Both the position numbers and the translations under genes were made by a program. From positions 1 to 7,559 of the forward strand of contig JBKDBK010000171.1 in assembly GCA_046315175.1 (NCBI GenBank): a stretch of DNA of 7,559 nucleotides, written 5' to 3'. Origin of the DNA: UBA8828 sp046315175. GTDB lineage: Bacteria; Verrucomicrobiota; Verrucomicrobiia; Opitutales; UBA953. The notes under the pieces are model-generated. The model was not told the origin of the DNA and searched no databases. It saw nothing but the letters and a program-made list of their open reading frames with translations. This document shows positions 1 to 5,541 of this stretch, one piece after another; the stretch's first letter is position 1; every line of letters starts with the position of its first letter.

Positions 1-120
1 GCTGAGAACCTCCTGCAGGGCCACGGTCAGCAGGGGCAGGGACAGGACTAGAAGGTCCTGGGACTCGAGGTTGAGCGCGATGCAGTGGTCCCCGAGGGCC
101 TTCGGGTCCTCGCGATTGCC
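1..120 (-). pseudogene. Coding remnant or partial gene with no visible start codon
   Basis: Read on the minus strand from 120 down to 1, this stretch is open in one frame with about 35 of 40 codons ending in G or C. It encodes a natural-looking segment that includes GDHCIALNLESQDLL followed by a hydrophobic run, and it continues past the left edge. I do not recognise the product. No ATG, GTG or TTG occurs in this frame between the upstream stop (280-282) and position 24; the only candidates are a CTG at 181-183, overlapping the TGA of the preceding gene, and an internal GTG at 22-24. The frame stays open through the palindrome at 125-171. The gene may have lost its 5' end when the palindrome arrived, or may use an unusual start. 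The aligned plus-strand frame has a stop at 49-51 and weaker codon bias, so I prefer the minus strand. Confidence 0.38.
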
Positions 121-124
121 TAAG

Positions 125-171
125 GGGTCAGACCCGACGTCGGACAGTTCATCCGACGTCGGGTCTGACCC
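125..171. repeat. REP-like palindrome type A, copy 1
   Basis: A 19-bp arm at 125-143 (GGGTCAGACCCGACGTCGG) and its perfect complement at 153-171 enclose the loop ACAGTTCAT; an extra A:T pair at 144/152 extends the stem to 20 bp. Left flank TTGCCTAA, right flank TCTTTGCC. It lies 8 nt beyond the stop of the minus-strand gene at 180-719, where it could end transcription, although the trailing tract on that strand (CCTTAGG) is a weak U-run. The covarying stem position is A132:T164. Confidence 0.93.
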
Positions 172-179
172 TCTTTGCC

Positions 180-719
180 TCAGTTGGGCAGCTTGGCGGG
201 GGTCTTGGTCGGTTGCACCGGCTTGCGCTGGCGCTGGATAAGCGTCGCGGCGTGGTTGCCCGCCGCGTGCCGGTGCTCGTCAATCCCCCGCTTCAGCCGG
301 TCCAGCGCCCGCTGGTACGCGTTGATGTCCTGGGGGTTGAAAGGCGGCACCGTGATGAGCGAAATCGCCCCAAGCTCCTTGTTCTCCGTCATCATCTTGC
401 CGAGCGACTTCACGATGGTCGCGCTCGGGTCGTAAGCCCCATGAAAGAGCGGCGGGGCGCTGAACGCCTGAATCAGCGCCTGGTTCGCCCCCACCAGCTG
501 GTCCCTTAGCGCCTCCACCCTCGGCCCCAGCTGCGCCAGCCCCGCCTCCCCGGCCGACCGCGCTGCCGTGTCCTGTGACCTCAGCTGGGCTTGGATCTTG
601 GCGAACTCGGACGTCAGGGAGGCCCGGGCCTCGGACAAGGCCTTCGACTGGTCCAGCGAACCCTGGGCCAGGGCAGGGGCGGCGAGCGCAATAACACACC
701 AGCAGATCAGGTTTCTCAT
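180..719 (-). CDS. Secreted coiled-coil protein of unknown function
   Basis: A 179-residue protein. The start chosen is the ATG at 717-719 because it opens directly into a classic signal peptide: MRNLICWCVIALAAPALAQ, with a short charged N-terminus, a hydrophobic core and an A-L-A cleavage site before Gln19. A GTG at 750-752 would add 11 residues ahead of the signal and is less likely. The mature part begins with a charged, Ala/Glu/Gln-rich helical stretch (about 22-85) that looks like a coiled coil, then a less helical middle with FHGAYDP and VPPFNPQD, and a basic, Pro/Lys-rich C-terminus. No enzymatic motif is visible and I do not recognise the family. It is expected to act outside the cytoplasmic membrane. 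It is transcribed divergently from the gene at 843 and is followed closely by a type A palindrome. Confidence 0.75.
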   Translation of the reverse strand: MRNLICWCVIALAAPALAQGSLDQSKALSEARASLTSEFAKIQAQLRSQDTAARSAGEAGLAQLGPRVEALRDQLVGANQALIQAFSAPPLFHGAYDPSATIVKSLGKMMTENKELGAISLITVPPFNPQDINAYQRALDRLKRGIDEHRHAAGNHAATLIQRQRKPVQPTKTPAKLPN

Positions 720-752
720 CCAGCCATGCCAAGACCACCCCGCCCGCCGCAC

Positions 753-842
753 AACCTAATAAAGTCTTTAATATATTGTACATGGCCCAAAGCGGCTCCA
801 CGGTTCGCATCTGGTGCCGATGTGGCCCTCCCTTCCCCAACC
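753..842. promoter_or_regulatory. AT-rich divergent promoter region
   Basis: This gap separates two divergent genes. In a very GC-rich window, positions 755-780 are almost entirely A/T and contain a small dyad, TAAAGTCTTTA (760-770). Candidate -10 boxes are TATATT (772-777) on the plus strand and TACAAT (reverse complement of 775-780) on the minus strand. No convincing -35 box accompanies either. The position and composition support a shared promoter region; the exact boxes are guesses. Confidence 0.45.
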
Positions 843-1388
843 ATGGCCAGCTCCACCCCCTACGAGTTCTGGAACAAGGTCCCCGGGCCCGGGCCCTTTG
901 TGCACACCAACTACGCCGACATCCCCGTCCGGCTTGGCCTCGAGGAAGGCATGCGACACGGCCTCCTCCATTACCTGGGCATCAGATGGGTCATGGAGTC
1001 CGCCCAGCCCGACGAGATCGTCGTCGCGCGGACCGACCGTACCTTGCGGGTGCGCCTTCATCGAACCTACAAGGACAGGCAAGGAAGGCCCTGCTTCATC
1101 CTCTGGGCCAAGGCCACGGTGCCGAACAAGGATGCCTTCGCGATGACCGTGGGCCTCGGGGTCTTCCGGCAGGCCATCATCCAGGAGCTCGACGCCGAGG
1201 TTGAGTACAAGGCCCAGCTCATTCCAGAGCCGGAGGGCATGTGCAAGGACCTCGAGATGCTGATCGCCATCCGATTCGATGAGTTCCCACCCAAGTCCGA
1301 GGACGGCTCCACCGCCCGCTGGTTCACCTGGTCCACCCTCGCCCTTCAGTGGACCCTCGACGCCCTCGAGGCCAACCCCAATCCCTAA
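843..1388 (+). CDS. Hypothetical cytoplasmic protein, family not recognised
   Basis: A 181-residue protein. The ATG at 843 is chosen because an upstream extension in the same frame would run across the AT-rich promoter gap and antisense into the neighbouring gene. No Shine-Dalgarno sequence is obvious. The protein has no signal peptide or membrane segment and a mixed alpha/beta composition: IPVRLGLEEGMRHGLLHYLG (27-46), a basic strand-like stretch (62-77, ARTDRTLRVRLHRTY), FILWAKATVP (85-94), GVFRQAIIQELDAEVE (106-121) and an acidic/aromatic C-terminus with RWFTWSTLALQW. I recognise no catalytic motif. The codons are strongly G/C-ending, like its neighbours. The stop codon TAA lies inside the CCTAAGG foot of the repeat that follows, so gene end and element boundary coincide. 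Confidence 0.75.
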   Translation: MASSTPYEFWNKVPGPGPFVHTNYADIPVRLGLEEGMRHGLLHYLGIRWVMESAQPDEIVVARTDRTLRVRLHRTYKDRQGRPCFILWAKATVPNKDAFAMTVGLGVFRQAIIQELDAEVEYKAQLIPEPEGMCKDLEMLIAIRFDEFPPKSEDGSTARWFTWSTLALQWTLDALEANPNP

Positions 1389-1416
1389 GGCGTCAGGCGG
1401 CTGCTCAGCTAGCCGC
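1387..1416. repeat. Truncated type B palindrome (half element)
   Basis: The sequence begins AAGGCGTCAGGC, the same foot and outer arm as the complete type B element at 2497-2552, but the matching right arm is absent. A small inverted repeat, GCGGCT (1397-1402) against AGCCGC (1411-1416), remains, and the next type A element starts four bases later. It reads as a half element joined to a complete one. With the type A copies at 1422 and 1581 it fills much of the 309-bp gap 1389-1697; the remainder (about 1480-1570) shows only a small dyad. Confidence 0.55.
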
Positions 1417-1421
1417 AAAAG

Positions 1422-1468
1422 GGGTCAGACCCGACGTCGGACGACTGACCCGACGTCGGGCCTGACCC
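1422..1468. repeat. REP-like palindrome type A, copy 2
   Basis: Arms 1422-1440 and 1450-1468 flank the 9-nt loop ACGACTGAC. The arms pair at 18 of 19 positions: A1429 faces C1461, which is a T-G wobble when the opposite strand folds. The flanks are GCAAAAG on the left and TTTTGC on the right, so an A-run and a T-run bracket a GC-rich stem, the form of a bidirectional intrinsic terminator. It lies downstream of the plus-strand gene that stops at 1388. Confidence 0.92.
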
Positions 1469-1498
1469 TTTTGCTCCTGCTCCTGGAATACCCCTATC

Positions 1499-1513
1499 TC
1501 TGCTCGGAGCAGA
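1499..1513. other. Short 7+7 bp dyad in intergenic spacer
   Basis: TCTGCTC and GAGCAGA are separated by a single G, forming a compact symmetric site of the kind bound by dimeric regulators. It lies between two type A palindromes and about 185 bp upstream of the start at 1698. No promoter boxes are recognisable beside it, so a regulatory role is only possible. Confidence 0.25.
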
Positions 1514-1580
1514 AGAGTCCCGATGATCTTGCGCCCTCTTCAGGCGGGCAGGGGAGGACTCGGAGGCCCAAATGCCTAAG

Positions 1581-1627
1581 GGGTCAGACCCGACGTCGGA
1601 TTACTTGCCCGACGTCGGGCCTGACCC
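1581..1627. repeat. REP-like palindrome type A, copy 3
   Basis: Arms 1581-1599 and 1609-1627 flank the loop ATTACTTGC. As in copy 2, one pair is A1588 facing C1620. The left flank is AAATGCCTAA. The right flank departs from the family (CTCGGGAC instead of a T-run), so this copy has lost one terminator-like side. It is 71 bp upstream of the plus-strand gene at 1698, and a spurious start at 1572 would translate through it. Confidence 0.92.
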
Positions 1628-1697
1628 TCGGGACTTTTCGTGGTCTTGGCCGGCCATTGGACATTGCTCCAGGGGTCTGGGAGCGGAAAATGTCCTG

Positions 1698-2492
1698 ATG
1701 CATAAGCTCGCCGCCCTCGCCCTAGGTCTCGCCGGACTCGGCCTTGGCTACCTGCTCGGGAGCCGACAATCGGATGCGCCAGACACCTCCGCTCCTCAGC
1801 GGAACTTCCGGGCCGACTTCGGACCCATTAAGGTCAAGGAGGGCGAAATCCTGAAGTTCGAGGAACCCCAGGCCTCCCAAGCCGCCCAGCTCCTCTCCGC
1901 CCACGACGGCCTCTACTCCCTCTCCCCCGCCGAGCAAATCCACGCGATCATCCTCCTCGAGGAGCTCGCGCCGTTCGAGAAGCGGGACATCCCTGGCTTC
2001 GAGATCAGCGCCTACGCCGACCGCTACATCAGCGCCCTCCACCTCCAGACCTCCCACCTCCTCCGCAAGGCCGACCCCGCCCGCCAAGCCAACTACCAGC
2101 GCCTCCACGAGGCCCTCGACCAGCTCAACCTCGCCGAGGCCAACTTCGAGTCCGAGTTCGTCGGCGGCACCGGCGCCTCCCGGGACCGACGCGTCGAGCA
2201 CATGGACGTTGCCAAGGCGCTTTCCAAGTGGGCGCTGCGACTCACCGAGGGCGCCCATCCCACCAACCCCAGCCCGGGCGAGAGCCTTAAGGCCCTCCGC
2301 GCCAAGCTCGCCCAGCCCGTCGAGCTCGACGCCGACATCATCCTGCCCGACCGCCTCGCCGCCACCCAACAGAACACCCGCGCCGCCCGCGACAACATGA
2401 TCAAGCTCCTCGACCAAGTCGCCGTCGAGCTCGCCAACTGGCCCCCCGAGACCGCCGCGGACCTCGCCCCCCTCCTCCTCAAAACCCTCTAG
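1698..2492 (+). CDS. Membrane-anchored helical protein, family not recognised
   Basis: A 264-residue protein. The ATG at 1698 is preceded by the purine-rich GGAGCGGAAAA and opens into an N-terminal hydrophobic segment (about residues 4-20, AALALGLAGLGLGYLLG) followed by SRQ, which reads as a membrane anchor or uncleaved signal; there is no lipobox Cys. The rest is predicted exported: a short region with RNFRADFGPIKVKEGEILKF (36-55), then a long, mostly helical part rich in Ala, Leu, Glu and Arg, including SPAEQIHAIILLEELAPFEK and a helical C-terminus. No catalytic motif is visible. An earlier in-frame start (1572) is rejected because its first 20 or so residues would be translated palindrome. 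The TAG stop is four bases before the foot of a type B element. Confidence 0.78.
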   Translation: MHKLAALALGLAGLGLGYLLGSRQSDAPDTSAPQRNFRADFGPIKVKEGEILKFEEPQASQAAQLLSAHDGLYSLSPAEQIHAIILLEELAPFEKRDIPGFEISAYADRYISALHLQTSHLLRKADPARQANYQRLHEALDQLNLAEANFESEFVGGTGASRDRRVEHMDVAKALSKWALRLTEGAHPTNPSPGESLKALRAKLAQPVELDADIILPDRLAATQQNTRAARDNMIKLLDQVAVELANWPPETAADLAPLLLKTL

Positions 2493-2496
2493 ATGC

Positions 2497-2552
2497 CTAA
2501 GGCGTCAGGCCATTCATTAACACCGGGAGTGTTGTTAACGGCCTGACTCTCT
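2497..2552. repeat. Palindrome type B, complete copy
   Basis: It begins CTAAGGCGTCAGGCC, the same foot as type A, and ends GGCCTGACTCTCTTTT. The outer stem is GTCAGGCC (2504-2511) with GGCCTGAC (2540-2547); an inner stem AACAC (2519-2523) with GTGTT (2529-2533) closes a 5-nt loop. The T-rich right side gives it terminator form for the plus-strand gene that ends at 2492. The inner sequence has nothing in common with the type A core. Confidence 0.75.
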
Positions 2553-2558
2553 TTTGAA

Positions 2559-2572
2559 CGCGCAAGCGCCCC
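2559..2572. repeat. Direct-repeat motif CGCGCAAGCGCCCC, copy 1
   Basis: This 14-mer recurs exactly at 2685-2698, and a degenerate form occurs near 4354-4366. Here only the right half of the hairpin seen at 2680-2699 is present. The stretch between the two copies (2573-2684) holds no convincing gene; TTGACA at 2601 has no matching -10 box. Confidence 0.55.
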
Positions 2573-2679
2573 ACCCTTAAATGAGCGTAAGGACTCGCTG
2601 TTGACAAGGCGGGTGTCTTGTCTCTGCATCGCTGTGGGTGCGGGTGGCGTGCACAAGGCGCGCAGGATGTACCCCTACT

Positions 2680-2699
2680 GGGGGCGCGCAAGCGCCCCC
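2680..2699. terminator. 8-bp GC hairpin with GCAA tetraloop
   Basis: GGGGGCGC (2680-2687) pairs perfectly with GCGCCCCC (2692-2699) around a GCAA loop, a GNRA-class tetraloop if transcribed from the plus strand. It sits eight bases beyond the stop of the minus-strand DUF3800 gene, between two convergent genes. There is no U-run on either strand, so it may act as a 3'-end stabiliser or factor-assisted terminator rather than a standard intrinsic one. It includes the second copy of the 14-mer direct repeat. Confidence 0.5.
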
Positions 2700-2706
2700 C
2701 ACCTGT

Positions 2707-3396
2707 TTAGGCTGAGATAATCTTGCAGGGATTGCCGAACAAGCCGTCTGCCATCCGTAGAATCGCCTGGCTGCGCGGCCTTGAGAAAAATGCATTCGGC
2801 TCAATGGATTGCTTCGTCAGGTAGGCTAGCATGTCCGCCATCTGTATCACCGCGTTGTCCGCTGAATCTCTTCCGCAGGGTAAGTCGAGGAGTTGCGAGG
2901 GTTCGGGCAGCATGGACCTCAGCTCTTCGCTGGGTCTATAAGGTCGCGCAGCATGGTGGTCGCAGATGACCAACAGTCCCTTGCTCGAACAGGTTGATTC
3001 GCCCGCCGGCGGAGTCTGAGCGAGGTCGAGCAACAGAGCCTCCCATCCGCGGTCCAGCACGCCTCGGTCCTCTGCTTCCTTTGCGACTGCGACACGCCTG
3101 AACCCTGTTCCGGGCATTTTTGAAAGAGTTCGTAGCATGTGATGCGCGGCTAGGAATCGGCTTCGAATTCCAAGTCCCATGTGGGAGGGTTGCCGAGAAA
3201 GGAACTCCGACGCATGGATCTCCGCGTCCGGCCTCAGGCCGAGCGAGCTCCGCAGCCGCTCGCGCATGGCTCGCAGCTCGGCGTTGACCGCCGACCAAGC
3301 CTCGTGCTCCACCACCAGCGCGACCAACACGAAGTGCCGCGTCGGCGAGCCCTTGCTCCCGATATCCCCGCTCTCGTCGACAAACGCGATGCGCAT
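2707..3396 (-). CDS. DUF3800 domain protein (predicted RNase H-like fold)
   Basis: A 229-residue protein. The N-terminus MRIAFVDESGDIG is the hallmark of DUF3800, with the acidic pair at Asp7/Glu8. Further family-like features are the EIHASEF segment (Glu59, His61), the strand LLVICDHH with Asp146, and IQMADMLAY near the C-terminus (Gln185, Asp188). Members of this family are thought to have an RNase H/integrase-like fold with acidic metal-binding residues and are frequent in accessory and defence-associated DNA; activity is mostly untested. The length fits a complete member. The ATG at 3394-3396 is preceded on the minus strand by GGAGAGGA, a good ribosome binding site. No partner gene is adjacent: the gene runs convergent with the one ending at 2492 and divergent from the PEP-CTERM gene. 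Family assignment is firm; function is not. Confidence 0.88.
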   Translation of the reverse strand: MRIAFVDESGDIGSKGSPTRHFVLVALVVEHEAWSAVNAELRAMRERLRSSLGLRPDAEIHASEFLSRQPSHMGLGIRSRFLAAHHMLRTLSKMPGTGFRRVAVAKEAEDRGVLDRGWEALLLDLAQTPPAGESTCSSKGLLVICDHHAARPYRPSEELRSMLPEPSQLLDLPCGRDSADNAVIQMADMLAYLTKQSIEPNAFFSRPRSQAILRMADGLFGNPCKIISA

Positions 3397-3483
3397 CCAC
3401 CCATCCTCTCCGCCCCAACCGCCCCGTCCACCTCCCTCCGCTGGGCATGATTCCCCACCCCTTTGCCCTCCGCGCCGCCTAGC

Positions 3484-3560
3484 TTGGTTTTGACCGGAAA
3501 CCGCGATGCCGAGCTATTCTCCTTGTTATAAAAAATAGTCCAGATAGGCCTCCACCTATC
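3484..3560 (+). promoter_or_regulatory. Leader of the PEP-CTERM gene with hairpin over the start region
   Basis: The 165-bp divergent gap 3397-3561 becomes AT-rich near 3515-3540. Weak candidate boxes are TTGACC (3490-3495), TATTCT (3515-3520) and TATAAA (3528-3533); none has ideal spacing. Immediately before the ATG at 3562, GATAGG (3543-3548) and CCTATC (3555-3560) form a six-base stem with a 6-nt loop. It would enclose the only Shine-Dalgarno-like AGG and end one base from the start codon, so it could limit translation. Confidence 0.35.
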
Positions 3561-3561
3561 C

Positions 3562-4242
3562 ATGAAGCCCACACCCCTCACCGCTATCACCCTTCTGGCC
3601 CTCGCGGTGGCCGGAGTATCCCAGGTCCAGGCCGCCATTGTCTACTCTGGCCCCAACCAGAATGTCACCTATTCGCAGTACAACTACAACGGCGCATTCA
3701 GCCTCTTCAACGATCCCGCAAACTGGGACGATGTCACACTGAACACATCCGTGATGTTGATGCCAGGCTTCCAAGAAAGCTACGAGTTTTCAACCATGCT
3801 CGAGGTCCACGGAAACTACGTGGACTTCGCCCGTAACAACTCCAATGCCAGGAATCTTACCGCCGGGAGCCTGATTGACGCCGCTCTCAGCTTCTCGAAT
3901 AACAGCTACGTCGATTTCTCCAGGTATGTGCAGTTTCTTGATCCGGATTTTTCCTTCTCCAGCACCGACGGCGAATTCTACAACTCCACTGGCTATGCCG
4001 GCCTCCGGTTCACCAAGGGTCTCGATATCTTCTACGGCTGGATGCAGATTCAGGTCACCAACTCCGGCAATAGCGACATTCAGGCTGTCCTCATCGACTG
4101 GGCTTACCAAGACTCTCCCGGTATCGGCATCCAGGCCGGCGCCATTGCCATCCCCGAGCCCTCGACCTACGGACTCATCCTTGGCGGCCTCGCCCTCGCC
4201 GGCGCCGCTGTCCGTCGCCGCAAGCGCTCCTCAGCTGCCTAA
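3562..4242 (+). CDS. PEP-CTERM sorting domain protein
   Basis: A 226-residue exported protein. The N-terminus is a signal peptide (MKPTPLTAITLLALAVAGVS, likely cleaved after VQA at residue 24). The C-terminus carries a complete PEP-CTERM signal: Pro198-Glu199-Pro200, the membrane segment TYGLILGGLALAGAA, then RRRKR (218-222). By family knowledge such tails are processed by an exosortase (EpsH/XrtA type) and the protein is delivered to the surface or extracellular matrix. The mature part is Asn-, Ser-, Tyr- and Phe-rich, with strand-like repeats and the segment IFYGWMQIQVTNSG leading to IDWAYQDSPGIGIQAG, which looks like a beta-sandwich end. Codon use is less GC-extreme than in its neighbours. 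No exosortase or polysaccharide gene is in the window. The stop TAA is part of the CCTAAGG foot of the following element. Confidence 0.93.
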   Translation: MKPTPLTAITLLALAVAGVSQVQAAIVYSGPNQNVTYSQYNYNGAFSLFNDPANWDDVTLNTSVMLMPGFQESYEFSTMLEVHGNYVDFARNNSNARNLTAGSLIDAALSFSNNSYVDFSRYVQFLDPDFSFSSTDGEFYNSTGYAGLRFTKGLDIFYGWMQIQVTNSGNSDIQAVLIDWAYQDSPGIGIQAGAIAIPEPSTYGLILGGLALAGAAVRRRKRSSAA

Positions 4243-4296
4243 GGGGTAAGGCCGTTCATAGCGCCTTCGCGTGTTATGAACGGCCTGAACCCTTAG
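4239..4296. repeat. Palindrome type B, second complete copy
   Basis: CTAAGGGGTAAGGCCGTTCATA (arm 4239-4260) pairs with 4275-4296 at 20 of 22 positions around a 14-nt loop that holds a mini-stem GCG/CGC. The foot CTAAGGGG matches type A; the interior GCCGTTCATA does not and differs from the other type B copy beyond the GGCC. It overlaps the stop codon of the PEP-CTERM gene. The remaining gap to 4405 contains a degenerate form of the 2559 motif (GGCGCAAACGCCCCCACC at 4353-4370). Confidence 0.75.
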
Positions 4297-4411
4297 TCTA
4301 ACCCCTGCGCTAAGAGGGTTCGCTGGCGTCGGAGAATATCCGGCGCAGGAGCGGCGCAAACGCCCCCACCTTTTCGGGTTTAGCTGACGAGTTTGAGGCT
4401 AGATGCAAAAG

Positions 4412-4458
4412 GGGTCAGACCCGACGTCGGACCATTCATCCGACGTCGGGTCTGACCC
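4412..4458. repeat. REP-like palindrome type A, copy 4
   Basis: Perfect arms 4412-4430 and 4440-4458, plus an A:T pair at 4431/4439, around the loop ACCATTCAT. The flanks are GATGCAAAAG and TTTTTGAC, so it has terminator form in both directions. It lies 10 bp beyond the stop of the minus-strand gene at 4469, and downstream of the PEP-CTERM gene on the other strand: a shared end for two convergent genes. The covarying pair is A4419:T4451. Confidence 0.94.
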
Positions 4459-4468
4459 TTTTTGACTC

Positions 4469-4909
4469 TTAGGACGAGTAGACGTAAAAGCCGGCTCTTC
4501 GGAAGAGTTCCGCGACCGCGGCCTCGCGCTGGGCCGGATTCACCCGGCTACGCCGGGCCAGGAGGTAGACCTCCTTGATCAACCGGGGCGACGCCGCGAA
4601 GGGCAATTCGGGCCTCCATCGGTCCAGGACAATCAGCTGCTGCTGGTACCTGCGCACCTTCGCGCTCGCCTTGTACCCTTCCAGATGGTTCGAAAAACGC
4701 TCCTCCGCCGGGAGCCGCGTCTGCCCCACGTAGATCACCGCCGCCTTCCTCCTGGCCCCCGGATGCGACGCCTCGAGCTCCCGTTGCCAGGACTCCGGCA
4801 ACTTGCCGAACGGCTTCAGCAGCACCGCATACACGATCGCCCCCACCACATCCCTCGCCGGCTTGATCCCCTTGCCCCCGGCCTCCCCCTCTTCTCGTTT
4901 GTTGCTCAT
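4469..4909 (-). CDS. GIY-YIG nuclease-like protein
   Basis: A 146-residue protein. The segment AVIYVGQTRLPAEERFSNHL (57-76) matches the second half of a GIY-YIG nuclease core: Tyr60-Val61-Gly62 for YIG, Arg71 as the conserved arginine and His75 in the following helix. IVYAVLL (25-31) may be the GIY strand; if so, the two strands are separated by about 25 residues more than usual. Glu129 or Glu134 in the C-terminal helix could be the metal-binding glutamate. Such domains cut DNA in repair, homing and restriction enzymes. The ATG at 4907-4909 follows a long purine-rich stretch with GGAGG. It lies 60 bp downstream of the gene at 4970-5485 on the same strand, but has its own copy of a repeated leader sequence. 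The GIY-YIG call is a motif judgement; loss of activity is possible. Confidence 0.65.
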   Translation of the reverse strand: MSNKREEGEAGGKGIKPARDVVGAIVYAVLLKPFGKLPESWQRELEASHPGARRKAAVIYVGQTRLPAEERFSNHLEGYKASAKVRRYQQQLIVLDRWRPELPFAASPRLIKEVYLLARRSRVNPAQREAAVAELFRRAGFYVYSS

Positions 4910-4942
4910 CCCCCACCCTTACCACCTCCCCCGCCCCCCAGT

Positions 4943-4967
4943 CCACCCCTCCCCCTGTCATAAATGC
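4943..4967 (-). promoter_or_regulatory. 25-bp repeated leader element, copy upstream of the GIY-YIG gene
   Basis: These 25 bases are identical to 5517-5541. On the minus strand the element starts GCATTTATGACAGGGGGAGG. It ends 33 bp before the ATG of the GIY-YIG gene, and the second copy ends 31 bp before the ATG of the next gene upstream. An exact copy at a fixed distance from two starts suggests a promoter or translation-leader module; the A/T-rich end could be a -10 region, but no standard boxes are clear. It begins two bases beyond the stop of the preceding gene. Confidence 0.6.
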
Positions 4968-4969
4968 CC

Positions 4970-5485
4970 TTAGCCGTCGTGCTTCGGCTCCGGGTTCTTC
5001 TCGGGCGGGAGCCCGGCGGCCCGTCCGGCCTCGTATGCTCGCCGCTCTCGGATCAGAGCCAAGGCCTCCGAGAGCGGCAGGGCGCGCAGCGCGCCCTCGC
5101 CCGAGGGAAAGGGCTTTCGACGGCTTCGTGCGAAAACCGTGCTATCCAGCTCCACCCGCACCAATCCGTGCAGGGCAAAGTCGATGTCTCCCTCGTCACC
5201 GTAGCTCAGGGGTCGATTCGTGCGCTTGCTGTCGTAGACAACATAATTGCGGCCGAGCGACCACGCCACGAGGCATCTCGACCGACCAATCATCCAGTCG
5301 GGAACAGGTGCCGAGCCGTCTCCGTCCCGCAGGGCTCGGATAGCCAGCCAGATGTCCCTTTTATAGGGTTCGCCGTAGCGCGATGTCTCGGCCGCGAGGC
5401 TCCTCAGGTTGCCCCGCTCGTCCGTGGCCAGGGGATCCTCCGCCTCGCCCCCACGCCCCGCTTCGTTCTTCTTCTTGTTTCGCAT
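4970..5485 (-). CDS. Hypothetical basic/acidic protein, family not recognised
   Basis: A 171-residue soluble protein without a signal peptide or membrane segment. It starts with a lysine-rich tip (MRNKKKNEAGRGG) and a disordered acidic linker, then a more structured middle: YKRDIWLAIRALRDG (41-55), VPDWMIGRSRCLVAWSLGRN (61-80) leading into YVVYDSKRTN, and IDFALHGLVRVELDSTV (101-117), followed by a helix ALPLSEALALIRERRAYEAG and a charged tail. I recognise no family. The ATG at 5483-5485 follows GGGGAAGATGAGGGG, a purine-rich ribosome binding region. Its first codons resemble those of the next gene (MSNKREEGEAGG), and both carry the same 25-bp element about 32 bp upstream, so the pair may share an origin for its 5' ends. 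The TAA stop nearly touches the second leader element. Confidence 0.72.
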   Translation of the reverse strand: MRNKKKNEAGRGGEAEDPLATDERGNLRSLAAETSRYGEPYKRDIWLAIRALRDGDGSAPVPDWMIGRSRCLVAWSLGRNYVVYDSKRTNRPLSYGDEGDIDFALHGLVRVELDSTVFARSRRKPFPSGEGALRALPLSEALALIRERRAYEAGRAAGLPPEKNPEPKHDG

Positions 5486-5516
5486 CCCCTCATCTTCCCC
5501 TCTTTCCTATCCCACG

Positions 5517-5541
5517 CCACCCCTCCCCCTGTCATAAATGC
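5517..5541 (-). promoter_or_regulatory. 25-bp repeated leader element, copy next to a REP palindrome
   Basis: Identical to 4943-4967 over 25 bases (plus strand CCTGTCATAAATGC at its right end). The identity stops exactly where the type A palindrome begins (CAAAAGGGG at 5541). Downstream on the minus strand comes a purine-rich leader and the ATG of the gene at 4970-5485. Confidence 0.6.

Noticed and set aside
280..840. 186-residue minus-strand reading frame
   Set aside because: It is Gly- and Ala-rich antisense-type composition, overlaps the better signal-peptide gene at 180-719 in another frame and crosses the AT-rich promoter gap.
591..842. N-terminal extension of the gene at 843
   Set aside because: It runs antisense to the secreted coiled-coil gene and through the AT-rich divergent promoter region.
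768..1418. 216-residue minus-strand reading frame opposite the gene at 843-1388
   Set aside because: It is a low-complexity Gly/Glu/Leu shadow caused by G/C third positions on the plus strand.
1572..1697. Earlier start for the membrane-anchored protein
   Set aside because: The extra 42 residues would be translated palindrome and non-coding spacer, and would bury the N-terminal hydrophobic anchor.
2601..2630. Promoter with a perfect TTGACA at 2601
   Set aside because: No -10 box is found at 16-18 bases and no gene follows on that strand; the match looks like chance.
1387..4296. Integron attC sites and gene cassettes
   Set aside because: CTAAGG and GTTAAC faintly resemble attC core boxes, but the elements lack paired R and L boxes with the proper extrahelical bases, genes lie in both orientations, and no integrase is seen.
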